Positions 43,123 to 52,310 of a stretch of DNA of 64,000 nt are shown one piece after another (positions within the stretch are counted from its first letter, which is position 1; every line of letters starts with the position of its first letter). Location: the NCBI GenBank assembly GCA_023229575.1, contig JALNYZ010000015.1:30982-94981 (forward strand), in the 5' to 3' direction. The notes beneath the pieces were generated by a model. It was given only the letters and a program-made list of their open reading frames with translations. It was not told the DNA's origin and ran no database searches. Source of the DNA: Prolixibacteraceae bacterium (GTDB lineage Bacteria; Bacteroidota; Bacteroidia; Bacteroidales; Prolixibacteraceae). The translations under genes were made by a program, and so were the position numbers.

Positions 43123-43854
43123 TTAAGGGTACCCGATATCCACCAAAAACAACCCCTTTGCTGCAACGCTGGCGCCTGCACTGCTTCGGTCCTTTTTTTC
43201 GATGACAGCTTTAAAACCATCGATGGTCATCTTTCCCAACCCAACTTCCAACAATGTTCCTACTATTGCCCTTACCATATTCCGCAGAAAACGGTCGGCC
43301 CGGATGGTAAAGATTAACTGATTCCCCTTCTCTTCCCAAAAAGCCCTGGTAACCTTGCAATTGTTTGTTTTTACATCACTGCCGAGTTTGCTGAAGCTGG
43401 TAAAATCTTCCACCTCGAAGAGCAGTTTGGCGGCTTCGTTCATCAGCTCCACATTCAGTTTCCGGCTCTCCTTTTCGGCATAGGCATGAGTAAAGGGATC
43501 CTTGTTACGTGATAGGCAGTATTTATATTCCCGGTAGGTGGCATCGAACCTGGCATGGGCATCGGCCTTTACCGGATAGATTTTCTGGGCAGCAATATCG
43601 GAAGGCAGCAGGCAATTGAGTTTGAAGAGCATGTTTTCATCTGCCAAACCTTCGTTGGTGCTGTCAAAATGGGCAATGTAAAAGGCAGCGTGAACCCCCG
43701 TATCTGTCCGGCCGGCCCCAACCACTTCGATCTTCTCGCGAGCAATGACGGCAAGGGCTTTCTCAACCTCCTCCTGAACTGAGTGAGCGTTCTGTTGGAT
43801 CTGCCAACCATGGTAGTTGGTACCGTCGTACGAAAGCTGAATAAAATACCTCAT
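43123..43854 (-). CDS. truA: tRNA pseudouridine(38-40) synthase
   Basis: 243 residues from the ATG at 43854; 19 upstream in-frame codons encode a hydrophobic stretch derived from repeat DNA and are excluded. The start MRYFIQLSYDGTNYHGWQIQ is canonical. Catalytic Asp51 lies in GAGRTDTGVHA, and FLRNMVRAIVGTLLEVG is the conserved C-terminal RNA-binding motif. TruA modifies U38-U40 in the anticodon arm of many tRNAs. Both flanks are dispersed repeats. No operon partner. Confidence 0.95.
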   Translation of the reverse strand: MRYFIQLSYDGTNYHGWQIQQNAHSVQEEVEKALAVIAREKIEVVGAGRTDTGVHAAFYIAHFDSTNEGLADENMLFKLNCLLPSDIAAQKIYPVKADAHARFDATYREYKYCLSRNKDPFTHAYAEKESRKLNVELMNEAAKLLFEVEDFTSFSKLGSDVKTNNCKVTRAFWEEKGNQLIFTIRADRFLRNMVRAIVGTLLEVGLGKMTIDGFKAVIEKKDRSSAGASVAAKGLFLVDIGYP

Positions 43855-43857
43855 AAT

Positions 43858-44290
43858 CACAATAATTAAAAAAATAACCTCACCCCCACCATAAATAACA
43901 CAAATTCTCACAAATATAATCCCACAACCCTTTTAAATCCATTAAATAAAATAAGCCTTATTAACCCCGCCCCTACAATAGATTACGCAAATTACACAGA
44001 TCTAAAAAACCAAATCTTATTGCAAAATAACACAATTAGCGGGGAATAAGGCAACAAGGTTTTATTTTCTTCTATTCACTATTCCACTAAGGTTTTATGT
44101 AAAAAATAAAGTCATCAGTATACAGTAAATAGTTCCTTCTGTTTGTCTATTATTCCGTTTTCAGTTCTTATTTTTTTCTTCTCATCTGTGTAATTTGAGT
44201 AATCTGTGGAGGGGGTGGGGTTCATTTGTGACAATTTGTGCAATTTGTGGTAAGGGCTGGTATTTATTTGTGTTTATTTGTATAATCTAT
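43858..44290. repeat. Inverted pair of ACACAAATTACACAGATT-type repeats
   Basis: 43858-44010 carries the second module of the ~320-bp repeat in plus orientation (CCCCACCA, ACACAAAT, GATTACGCAAATTACACAG). 44184-44290 carries it inverted. The ~170 bp between them is AT-rich with no recognisable gene. The pair can fold into a large imperfect hairpin upstream of moxR. Confidence 0.7.
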
Positions 44291-44342
44291 AGCGGTTAAC
44301 ATTTTTTAATAGATTCGCATTTTATGAAACGGTTCAAAATAC

Positions 44343-44350
44343 TATTTTTG
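44343..44350 (+). promoter_or_regulatory. Putative -7 box of the moxR-bat locus
   Basis: TATTTTTG fits TAnnTTTG and lies 42 bp before the moxR start. A TTTTA about 20 bp upstream is a weak -33 candidate. Confidence 0.45.
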
Positions 44351-44391
44351 GTTCCGTTTTAACATTTATAATAAAAATCATCCTTAAGATT

Positions 44392-45387
44392 ATGGATCAA
44401 AAAGTTGATATTCGGGAGTTGAACGAACGCATCCAACGTGAAAGCTCGTTTGTAGACCTTATCTCCATGGAGATGAACAAGGTTATCGTCGGACAGAAAC
44501 ATTTGGTGGAGAGTTTACTGATCGGTTTGTTGTCGGATGGGCACATTCTGCTGGAGGGTGTTCCGGGATTGGCAAAAACACTGGCCATCAACACACTGGC
44601 ACAGACCATTGATGCAAAATTTGCACGTATACAGTTTACCCCCGACCTACTCCCAGCCGACCTGCTTGGTACGATGATTTACAGTCAGAAGAAAGAGGAG
44701 TTCATGGTCAAAAAAGGGCCAATATTTACCAATTTTGTGTTGGCGGATGAGATCAACCGTGCACCTGCCAAAGTACAATCCGCCTTGCTCGAAGCGATGC
44801 AGGAGCGCCAGATCACTATCAGTGACCATACTTACAAACTGGATAGCCTCTTTCTGGTAATGGCGACCCAAAATCCTATCGAACAGGAGGGTACCTATCG
44901 CCTGCCGGAAGCACAGGTCGACCGTTTTATGCTGAAGGTAGTATTGAACTATCCCAAAAAAGAGGAGGAGAAGCTGATCATCCAACTTAACCTGATGAAG
45001 CAGTTTCCAAGGGCAAATGCCGTGGTAACCCCTGCCGACATCATTCGCGCCAGGGAGGTGGTCAAAGAGGTATACATGGACGAAAAGATCCAGAAATACA
45101 TCATCGACATTGTATTCGCTACCCGCGAACCTGCCGAACACGGACTCGCGAAATTCAAGGAGATGATCACCTATGGCGCTTCTCCCCGTGCCTCAATCAG
45201 TCTGGCCCAGGCCTCAAAGGCATACGCGTTCATCAAGCGTCGCGGTTATGTCATTCCCGAAGATATCCGTGCCGTGTGCCACGATGTAATGCGCCACCGT
45301 ATCGGCCTAAGCTACGAAGCCGAAGCCAACAACCTGACGGCTGAAGAGATCATCAGCGAGATCCTCAATACCGTAGAAGTTCCATAG
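44392..45387 (+). CDS. MoxR-family AAA+ ATPase
   Basis: 331 residues. Walker A is GVPGLAKT at 56-63 and Walker B is FVLADEINRAP. The sensor region MATQNPIEQEGTYRLPEAQ and the arginine-finger region are typical of MoxR. MoxR ATPases act as chaperones for VWA-domain proteins, and here a DUF58 protein and two VWA proteins follow. It is the first gene of the bat locus, linked in Bacteroides to oxygen tolerance. It is separated from the next gene by ~118 bp of repeat DNA. Confidence 0.93.
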   Translation: MDQKVDIRELNERIQRESSFVDLISMEMNKVIVGQKHLVESLLIGLLSDGHILLEGVPGLAKTLAINTLAQTIDAKFARIQFTPDLLPADLLGTMIYSQKKEEFMVKKGPIFTNFVLADEINRAPAKVQSALLEAMQERQITISDHTYKLDSLFLVMATQNPIEQEGTYRLPEAQVDRFMLKVVLNYPKKEEEKLIIQLNLMKQFPRANAVVTPADIIRAREVVKEVYMDEKIQKYIIDIVFATREPAEHGLAKFKEMITYGASPRASISLAQASKAYAFIKRRGYVIPEDIRAVCHDVMRHRIGLSYEAEANNLTAEEIISEILNTVEVP

Positions 45388-45445
45388 CGGAGTTATGAAT
45401 GATGAGTGATAAGTTATGAGTGATTTGCAACTTTCGACTCTTGAA

Positions 45446-45508
45446 TAACTTTAGTCACTTTAGGCACTTCACGATAGTGCTTAGATTTTAACCAATATCA
45501 CGATAGTG
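45446..45508. repeat. TTTAGTCAC-type repeat and twin CACGATAGTG words
   Basis: TAACTTTAGTCACTTTAGGC belongs to the family found again between batC and batD. Two exact CACGATAGTG copies (45470-45479, 45499-45508) are 29 bp apart, and the second contains the GTG start codon of the next gene. Confidence 0.65.
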
Positions 45509-46387
45509 GAAGCAACTGAACTATTAAAGAGAGTCAGAAAAATTGAGATAAAAACCCGCGGTCTCTCCCGGAATATCTTTGCCGGCGAATACCACAGCGC
45601 GTTCAAAGGGCGTGGTATGGCTTTCAGTGAAGTAAGAGAATACCAGTTTGGCGACGATATCCGCAACATCGACTGGAATGTGACTGCCCGCTACAACCAC
45701 CCTTTTGTTAAGATATTTGAGGAAGAAAGGGAGTTGACTGTGATGCTGCTGATCGACGTGAGCGGATCCAATGATTTTGGAACCGTTGGCCGGCTCAAAC
45801 GGCAGCTCATTACTGAAATTGCCGCCATCCTCTCTTTTTCTGCCATTTCGAACAACGACAAGATTGGGGTGATCTTCTTCTCCGACAGGATCGAAAAATT
45901 TATCCCGCCAAAAAAGGGACGTACCCATACCCTCAGGATCATCCGAGAATTGATAGAATTCAAGGAAGAATCCAAAAAGACGGATCTTCCGCTGGCCTTG
46001 CAGTACCTGACCAATGCCATGAAACGGCATGTCACCGCCTTTCTGATCTCCGACTTCATGGACCAAAGTGCCGGAATGGAACAGGCCATCTCCATTGCCA
46101 AGAACAAACACGATCTTGTAGCATTGCATATTTTCGATGAACGAGAAACAGAACTGCCCTCCATTGGAATGATCAAACTCAAAGATGCCGAATCGGGCGA
46201 ATACATCTGGGTAGATACATCGAGCAGCTCGGTGCGCAAAGCATACTTGTATCACTGGCTGAATTCGAAAAAAGAGATGGAAACACTTTTGAAAAAGACG
46301 GGCACTGATTATGTATCCATCAGTACCCGGGAGGATTACGTCAAATCTTTGGTTGCCCTTTTCAAAAAAAGAGAACACAAACTTTGA
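45506..46387 (+). CDS. DUF58 VWA-like protein of the bat locus
   Basis: 293 residues starting with GTG at 45506; the encoded ATELLKRVRKIEIKTRGLS aligns with the normal family N-terminus, so no downstream ATG is needed. GDDIRNIDWNVTARYNHPFVK is the DUF58 signature. A MIDAS-like DVSGS sits at 84-88, so it has a VWA fold able to bind a divalent ion. There are no membrane helices, so it is cytoplasmic and probably a client of MoxR. Translationally coupled to the following gene (overlap or 8 bp, depending on its start). Confidence 0.9.
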   Translation: MEATELLKRVRKIEIKTRGLSRNIFAGEYHSAFKGRGMAFSEVREYQFGDDIRNIDWNVTARYNHPFVKIFEEERELTVMLLIDVSGSNDFGTVGRLKRQLITEIAAILSFSAISNNDKIGVIFFSDRIEKFIPPKKGRTHTLRIIRELIEFKEESKKTDLPLALQYLTNAMKRHVTAFLISDFMDQSAGMEQAISIAKNKHDLVALHIFDERETELPSIGMIKLKDAESGEYIWVDTSSSSVRKAYLYHWLNSKKEMETLLKKTGTDYVSISTREDYVKSLVALFKKREHKL

Positions 46388-46395
46388 TCTACATT

Positions 46396-47418
46396 ATGTT
46401 GAGACTAAAATATATTCTACTCTTTCTGGTTTCCCTCACTTCACTCGGCCTGGCGCATGCCCAGCAGCCAAAGGTTAGTGCATCCCTGGAAAGGGATTCC
46501 ATTTGGTTGGGAGATCAGATCAAGATGATTCTGGTAGCGGAATATCCAGCAGGGAGTAACTTTACTTTTCCTGCACTGAAAGATAGTCTTCCGAACGGAG
46601 TTGAGATCATTTCCAAATCTAAGATCGACTCCTCTAAAATTGGGGATGGGATGATGCAGATGCGTCAGGGTTACATAATCACCGCTTTTGATAGCGGACC
46701 TCATCCGATCGGGCCGTTTGTGTTTGCCATGCATTCAGCCATTGCAAAAGATTCACTGAAAACCAATTCATTGAAAATTTTCGTGAAGGTGCCAAACGTG
46801 GATCTCAAGAAGGGATTTACCGATATCAAAAAACCTTATGGGGCGCCTGTCACATTCAAGGAGATAGCGCCATGGATCCTAGGGATCATCTTGATCGCCA
46901 CCATCGTCTTTTTCATCCTGTATGCCATCAACAGAAGGAGAAAAAATATCCCGCTTTTTACTTTGCCAGTTAAACCAAAACTGCCCCCGCATGTTATTGC
47001 ATTGGGCGAATTGGATAAACTAAAAGAAGAGCAACTCTGGCAACACGACAAGGTGAAGGATTACTACACACGCCTTACCGACATCATCCGGGTTTATCTG
47101 GAAGAGCGGTACGAGGTTCCGGCTATGGAACAGACCACCCACGAAATTCTTGCTGAGTTCAAAGGGGATAACTCCCAGATCAAAGGCAAGCTTTTTACAG
47201 GTTTGCAGAAAACGCTTAACACCTCCGACCTGGTGAAATTTGCCAAATATACCCCTTTGGCCGACGAAAATCATTTCGTGCTGGTGCAGGCCTATAATTT
47301 GGTGGAGGAGACCAAACCCGAACCGGTGGAAGCAGCAAAAAAACAGATGCCGAAGGAAGCTGAAGCTGAAATTGCGGTAGATAATACAGGTGCAAACGAA
47401 ACTGAAAAGCAGCCATGA
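46396..47418 (+). CDS. Bat-locus membrane protein with periplasmic N-terminus
   Basis: 340 residues from ATG 46396; a TTG four codons earlier overlaps the previous stop. A signal peptide (~1-22, ending AHAQ) is followed by a ~150-residue periplasmic beta-rich domain resembling the BatD repeat domains (VSASLERDSIWLGDQIKMIL). One membrane helix (~160-182; IAPWILGIILIATIVFFIL) and a cytoplasmic helical region follow. The latter includes YYTRLTDIIRVYLEERYEVP, the motif shared with DUF4381-type and BatD C-termini. It overlaps batA by 4 bp. It likely scaffolds the Bat complex. Confidence 0.75.
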   Translation: MLRLKYILLFLVSLTSLGLAHAQQPKVSASLERDSIWLGDQIKMILVAEYPAGSNFTFPALKDSLPNGVEIISKSKIDSSKIGDGMMQMRQGYIITAFDSGPHPIGPFVFAMHSAIAKDSLKTNSLKIFVKVPNVDLKKGFTDIKKPYGAPVTFKEIAPWILGIILIATIVFFILYAINRRRKNIPLFTLPVKPKLPPHVIALGELDKLKEEQLWQHDKVKDYYTRLTDIIRVYLEERYEVPAMEQTTHEILAEFKGDNSQIKGKLFTGLQKTLNTSDLVKFAKYTPLADENHFVLVQAYNLVEETKPEPVEAAKKQMPKEAEAEIAVDNTGANETEKQP

Positions 47419-48404
47419 ACATAACATTTGCACGTCCCGAATATTTCTACCTGCTGCTGGTGCTACTTCCTTTGATTGGATGGTACATCTGGAAGCAGAA
47501 GAAGTCGAGTGCGAGTATGCGTATCTCGACGATCTCTCCGTTCAAGAACGCGCCCAGAACTTGGAAGCACTATCTGCGTCACCTGCTGTTTGTGATGCAA
47601 CTGGGAGTCTTGTCCCTGCTGATAGCGGCCCTGGCCAAGCCACAGTCGTCGAGCAGTTGGCGCAACCAGACTATCGAAGGGATCGACATTATCATTGCCC
47701 TCGACATCTCCGGATCCATGCTTGCCCGCGATTTTCAGCCCAACAGGCTTGAAGCGGCCAAAAATGTGGCCAGCGAATTTATCTCAGGCCGGGAATTCGA
47801 CCGGATGGGCCTCGTGATCTTCTCTGCCGAAAGCTTTACCCAATGTCCGCTGACAACCGACAGGGCTGTCCTGCTCAACCTCTTTCACAACATCGAAAGC
47901 GGTATGATTGAAGATGGAACCGCCATCGGACTTGGATTGGCCAATGCGGTATCGAGGCTTAAAGACAGTGAAGCCAAGAGCAAGGTGATCATTCTTCTTA
48001 CCGATGGGGAGAACAATCGCGGCGAAATTGCCCCGATCACGGCGGCAGAAATCGCCAAGACATTTGGTATCAGGGTATATACGATTGGAATAGGGACCAT
48101 CGGTACAGCTCCATTCCCGGTTCAGACCCCTTTCGGCATCCAGATGAGGGATATCGAGGTAAAGATCGACGAGAAGACGCTTCAGTCCATCGCCAATCTG
48201 ACCGACGGAAAGTATTTCAGGGCTACCAACAATCTGAAACTGGCCGAAATTTACAAAGAGATCGACAGATTGGAGAAATCTAAGATAGACAGCAAGGAGT
48301 TAAATTCCAAAACTGAAGAGTACAAAAGATACGCTGTTCCGGCCATGCTTCTGGCGCTTTTAAGCCTGTTTCTTCAATTGACCTATTTAAGAAAATTACC
48401 GTAA
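47415..48404 (+). CDS. batA: BatA, VWA-domain membrane protein
   Basis: 329 residues. Two N-terminal membrane helices (~10-27 and ~56-75) and one at the C-terminus (~305-325) flank a VWA domain. The MIDAS motif is D97-I-S-G-S101, with LTDGENNRG later. The N-terminal FARPEYFYLLLVLLPLIGW is typical of the BatA/BatB aerotolerance family. The VWA domain would bind a partner through the metal ion. It overlaps the upstream gene by 4 bp and is followed 20 bp later by batB. Known Bacteroides mutants in this locus are less oxygen tolerant; the biochemical role is unresolved. Confidence 0.92.
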   Translation: MNITFARPEYFYLLLVLLPLIGWYIWKQKKSSASMRISTISPFKNAPRTWKHYLRHLLFVMQLGVLSLLIAALAKPQSSSSWRNQTIEGIDIIIALDISGSMLARDFQPNRLEAAKNVASEFISGREFDRMGLVIFSAESFTQCPLTTDRAVLLNLFHNIESGMIEDGTAIGLGLANAVSRLKDSEAKSKVIILLTDGENNRGEIAPITAAEIAKTFGIRVYTIGIGTIGTAPFPVQTPFGIQMRDIEVKIDEKTLQSIANLTDGKYFRATNNLKLAEIYKEIDRLEKSKIDSKELNSKTEEYKRYAVPAMLLALLSLFLQLTYLRKLP

Positions 48405-48424
48405 CGCACTGAAAATTAATTTAT

Positions 48425-49471
48425 ATGGATTCGTTCAGATTCGCTCATCCCGAATATTTCTATATCTTCCTGGTTCTCCCTGCGTTGGTCTTCCTCTTTC
48501 TCTTTAACAGGATCCTTCGGGCCAGAAAACTGAAAAGTTTCGGAGAGTTGGAGTTGCTGGAGCAGTTGATGCCCAATATTTCTACCGGAAGGCCGGTCGT
48601 CAAATTTATTCTGTGGCTCCTCGCCATCACCTGCCTGATCACCGCCCTTGCCCAACCGCAGTTTGGATCAAAACTGACACTGACCAAAAGGAAAGGGGTA
48701 GAACTGATTATTGCCCTGGATGTTTCAAACAGTATGAAAGCGCAGGATATCAAGCCCAACAGATTGGAAAGGGCCAAACGTGCCATCGCTAAACTGACCG
48801 ACCGGCTCAAGAATGACAAAATCGGATTGGTGGTTTTTGCCGGTCAGGCTTATGTCCAGTTACCAATCACTGCAGACTATTCATCGGCCAAGCTTTTTCT
48901 TGAATCTATCACAACTGATGTCGTGCCGGTTCAGGGTACTGCTATCGGCGCATCCATCGAGATGGCGATGAAATCTTTTTCCCCTAACTTTGAAGGAAGC
49001 AAAGCCATCATCATTATCACCGATGGTGAAAATCACGAAGACGATGCAGTAGGGATGGCAAAAAAAGCCAAAGAGAAAGGGATTGTGGTGCATACCATTG
49101 GAATGGGCCTGCCTCAGGGCGCGCCAATCCCGCTGACAGAAGGAAGCAGCGACTTTCTGAAAGACAAAACTGGCAGCATCGTGGTAACCAAATTGGACGA
49201 ACCCATGCTGACCCAGATCGCAGAAGCCGGCGATGGCTCCTACATTCGTGCAAACAATGCTGAAGTTGGACTCAACAACCTTTTTAACGAAATCGAAAAG
49301 ATGCAGAAAACGGAAATGGAATCCCGCGAATATTCTGAATACAACGACCAATTTGGGGTATTCCTTGCCTTCGCATTTTTCCTGATCCTTGCAGATCTCC
49401 TGATTCTGGACCGGAAAAATAAGTGGCTTAAGAACTTCAGGTTATTTGGAATAAACAAATTAGAGTCATGA
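48425..49471 (+). CDS. batB: BatB, VWA-domain membrane protein
   Basis: 348 residues, paralogous to batA and starting FRFAHPEYFYIFLVLPALVF. The MIDAS is D99-V-S-N-S103, with IITDGENHEDDA later. Two N-terminal and one C-terminal helices place the VWA domain on one side of the membrane. The pair probably forms a heteromeric platform. Its last 4 bp overlap the start of batC, so expression is coupled. Confidence 0.92.
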   Translation: MDSFRFAHPEYFYIFLVLPALVFLFLFNRILRARKLKSFGELELLEQLMPNISTGRPVVKFILWLLAITCLITALAQPQFGSKLTLTKRKGVELIIALDVSNSMKAQDIKPNRLERAKRAIAKLTDRLKNDKIGLVVFAGQAYVQLPITADYSSAKLFLESITTDVVPVQGTAIGASIEMAMKSFSPNFEGSKAIIIITDGENHEDDAVGMAKKAKEKGIVVHTIGMGLPQGAPIPLTEGSSDFLKDKTGSIVVTKLDEPMLTQIAEAGDGSYIRANNAEVGLNNLFNEIEKMQKTEMESREYSEYNDQFGVFLAFAFFLILADLLILDRKNKWLKNFRLFGINKLES

Positions 49472-50232
49472 AGAAATTTCATATCCTAATCATACTTCTC
49501 TTACCCTCATTTCTGGCCCTGGCGCAAAAGGAGAGGAAGTTTGTCCGGGAGGGCAATAAATGGTTTGAAACAGGCTTGAAGGATACTGCCAAACTGGATA
49601 CTGTCAGTTTTGGAAAGGCTGAAGTGGCCTACCGCAGGGCCCTGGAGATAAAACCCGAGGACCACCAGTGGCAGTTCAACCTTGCTGATGCACTCTACAA
49701 ACAGAAGAAGGCCGAAGAGTCGGCAAAAGAGTTCGGGGATATCGCGGAAAAAACCCCGCTTCCTGCCGACAAATCGATGGCCTTTCACAACATGGGAAAC
49801 TCCTATCTGGTCCAAAAAAAGCTGGATGAAAGTATCGCCACCTACAAAAAGGCATTGCGCCTCACTCCTAACGATCCTGAGACCAAATACAACCTCGCCT
49901 ATGCCATGAAAATGAAGAAGGAGGAAGAGAAGAAAAAGCAACAAAACAAGGACAAAGACAAGGATAAAAAAGACCAGAACAAGAATCAGGAAAAAGACCA
50001 AAACAAAGATCAGAACAAGGACCAGGACAAGCAAAAACAGAACCAAAATCAGGATCAAAACAAAGATCCGCAACAAAATCAAAAACAGCAGCCACAACAA
50101 AACAAGATATCAAAACAGAATGCTGAGCAGATGTTACAGGCACTGGAGAATGATGAAAAACAGACCCAGGAAAAGGTAAAAAAAGCCCAGGCATTGAAAG
50201 CCGGGAAAAGGAATGTGGACAAGAACTGGTAA
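49468..50232 (+). CDS. batC: BatC, TPR protein with low-complexity K/D/N/Q tract
   Basis: 254 residues. A signal peptide (~1-19, LPSFLALAQ) is followed by TPR units (~25-150; AFHNMGNSYLVQKKLDESIA). A ~65-residue tract made almost only of Lys, Asp, Asn, Gln and Glu comes next, and finally the conserved BatC end QMLQALENDEKQTQ...NVDKNW. The tract must be disordered and is built from near-repeats of DQNKD. It overlaps batB by 4 bp. It should be a periplasmic adaptor that contacts the Bat membrane proteins. Confidence 0.88.
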   Translation: MKKFHILIILLLPSFLALAQKERKFVREGNKWFETGLKDTAKLDTVSFGKAEVAYRRALEIKPEDHQWQFNLADALYKQKKAEESAKEFGDIAEKTPLPADKSMAFHNMGNSYLVQKKLDESIATYKKALRLTPNDPETKYNLAYAMKMKKEEEKKKQQNKDKDKDKKDQNKNQEKDQNKDQNKDQDKQKQNQNQDQNKDPQQNQKQQPQQNKISKQNAEQMLQALENDEKQTQEKVKKAQALKAGKRNVDKNW

Positions 50233-50345
50233 AGGGAAGTGCCTAAAGTGACTAGAGTGATCTAAAGTGATTAAAGTTGGTCGTTACGAATACAAATAGT
50301 GCGTAACTTTAGTCACTCTAGTCACTTTAGTTCACTCTAGTCACT
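50233..50345. repeat. TTTAGTCAC/GTGACTAAA hairpin between batC and batD
   Basis: The left arm (50243-50278) has AAGTGACTAGAGTGA and CTAAAGTGA words. The right arm (50304-50345) has AACTTTAGTCACTCTAGTCA and TTTAGTTCACTCTAGTCAC. The arms are largely complementary, and the segment follows the batC stop directly. Same family as 45446-45470. Confidence 0.75.
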
Positions 50346-50379
50346 TGATCATAATAGATAAAATAACGATTATATACTT

Positions 50380-52182
50380 ATGCTTTTTAAGAAGTTAAAA
50401 CTCATACTCCTCTCCCTCCTCTTCGCGTTGCCCGGATGGGCGGCCGAGAAGGTCGTTTTTACCATGGAGGCCCCTCAGGTCGTAGAGCTTGGAGAGCAAT
50501 TCAGGTTGGCCTTTTCGGTCAATGCCAACGGACAAAATCTCAGACTTCCAAACCTTAGCGATTTTGATGTGCTGATGGGGCCGTCCACCTCACAAAGCAC
50601 CTCTTTCCAGATTATCAACGGAGTAAGCTCACAGTCTGTTTCCTACTCCTATCTGTACGTCCTTCGTGCAAAAAAAGAGGGACGCTTTACCATCAATCCA
50701 GGATCCATCACGGTAGGCGGTACTGAATACAGTTCCAATTCACAATCTGTTGAGGTGGTGAAAGGTTCGGCAAAACCTTCAACCGGAGGTGTCGACGAAC
50801 CCACATCCACACCTGGTACGGTTTCCAAAAAGGACCTTTTTGTTAGGATGAACCTCGACAGACGGTCGCTTTACAAAGGGGAACACCTTACTGCCACTAT
50901 TAAAATCTATTCTAAAGTGAACCTGAACGGTTTTGAAGATATCTCAATTCCAAATTTCGAGGGTTTCTGGTCGCAGGATATCCAGCTTCCGCAACAAATA
51001 TCTTTGCAAAGAGAGACTTACAATGGCGAAATCTATAACGTAGGTACGCTTAAAAAGACCCTGCTTTTCCCGCAGCAAACAGGAAATATCGTCATCGGCC
51101 CAGTGAAAATTGATTGCATTGTGCAGCAACGGGTCAAAAGATCCCAGAGCATGTTCGACGATTTCTTCGACTCTTTTGCCAATGTGAAGGCCACCATTAC
51201 CAGCGATCCTGTTTCGATCAGTGTATCCCCGCTGCCCACTCCTCCTGCAGGATTTTCGGGTGCCGTCGGTAAATTTGATATTCGCTCTTCCATTACTGCC
51301 AAAAGTGTCAGGGAGAACGATGCCATTACCATTAAGTTGGATGTTACCGGGAATGGCAATATTAAACTTATCAACCCTCCAAAAGTCAGCTTCCCTGCCG
51401 ATTTTGAGGTGTACGATCCCAAAACCAACAGCAATTTCAACGCTTCCGGGCAAGGCCTCAACGGAAACATTACCTTCGAATACCTGTTCCTTCCCCGCTT
51501 CGCCGGAACCTATACTATCCCGGCCGTTAACTTCGTCTACTTCGACACCGATTCGAAAAGGTATGTGACCAAAGCTACGGAGGAGTACCAGATTAAAGTT
51601 GCGAAAGGGGATGGAAGCCGGGCACAGACTGTCAATGCTGTTGCCAAGGAAGACCTGAAGCAAATCGGCACAGATATCCGTTACATCAAGACTTCCGGGT
51701 CAGAACTCAAGTCCAGGGGATACACCTTCTTCGGTTCCTTTCCCTTCTATCTGCTCTACATAGGCGGATTACTCACCCTGTTAGCCATTTACCTGCTCAA
51801 TCAAAAACGGATTAGGGAAAATGCCAATGTCGCCAGGATGAAAAACAAAAAGGCCAGCAAAGTGGCGCTTAAAAGGCTTAAGGAGGCCAGCCAGCACCTA
51901 CATGCCGGATTGAATGAAAAATTTTACGAATCCGTTACCCGTGCCTTCTGGGGCTACCTCAGCGACAAACTGACCATCCCGGCGTCGGAACTATCCAGGG
52001 AGAAGGCTTCTGACGAACTGGCCAAACATGAAGTCACAGCGACAATCATCGAACGTTTTGTACAGATCCTGGACACATGCGAATTCGCGCGTTTTGCCCC
52101 CGGAGGAGGTTCAGCAAAGATGAAAGAGCTCTTCGATGAGGCAACCGAGGTAATGTCGGTAATGGAGAAGGAGATTAAATAG
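50380..52182 (+). CDS. batD: BatD, oxygen-tolerance membrane protein
   Basis: 600 residues. A signal peptide (~1-21) is followed by a long periplasmic region of three beta-sandwich repeats (~25-430; VVELGEQFRLAFSVNANGQN, LFVRMNLDRRSLYKGE and SITAKSVRENDAITIKLDVTGNGN). One membrane helix (~455-475; FYLLYIGGLLTLLAIYLL) and a cytoplasmic helical tail containing FYESVTRAFWGYLSDKL close the protein. This is the standard BatD architecture. It is separated from batC by a repeat hairpin and followed by a CCCGGGTT/AACCCGGG hairpin, so transcript levels may be stepped along the locus. Confidence 0.92.
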   Translation: MLFKKLKLILLSLLFALPGWAAEKVVFTMEAPQVVELGEQFRLAFSVNANGQNLRLPNLSDFDVLMGPSTSQSTSFQIINGVSSQSVSYSYLYVLRAKKEGRFTINPGSITVGGTEYSSNSQSVEVVKGSAKPSTGGVDEPTSTPGTVSKKDLFVRMNLDRRSLYKGEHLTATIKIYSKVNLNGFEDISIPNFEGFWSQDIQLPQQISLQRETYNGEIYNVGTLKKTLLFPQQTGNIVIGPVKIDCIVQQRVKRSQSMFDDFFDSFANVKATITSDPVSISVSPLPTPPAGFSGAVGKFDIRSSITAKSVRENDAITIKLDVTGNGNIKLINPPKVSFPADFEVYDPKTNSNFNASGQGLNGNITFEYLFLPRFAGTYTIPAVNFVYFDTDSKRYVTKATEEYQIKVAKGDGSRAQTVNAVAKEDLKQIGTDIRYIKTSGSELKSRGYTFFGSFPFYLLYIGGLLTLLAIYLLNQKRIRENANVARMKNKKASKVALKRLKEASQHLHAGLNEKFYESVTRAFWGYLSDKLTIPASELSREKASDELAKHEVTATIIERFVQILDTCEFARFAPGGGSAKMKELFDEATEVMSVMEKEIK

Positions 52183-52183
52183 C

Positions 52184-52201
52184 CCCGGGTTTCAACCCGG
52201 G
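52184..52201. repeat. GC-rich hairpin after batD
   Basis: CCCGGGTT and AACCCGGG form a perfect 8-bp stem with a 2-nt loop, 2 bp after the batD stop. There is no T-run, so it looks more like a REP-type stem than a classical terminator. Confidence 0.7.
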
Positions 52202-52310
52202 ATCAGGAATCGTGATTGACCTGCCATCCGCGATAGCATATCGAAAAATGGTTTTTGATTGTTTCGGACGGAAGGAACATTTGGATAACAAAAAATAAAT
52301 ATAGTAACAG

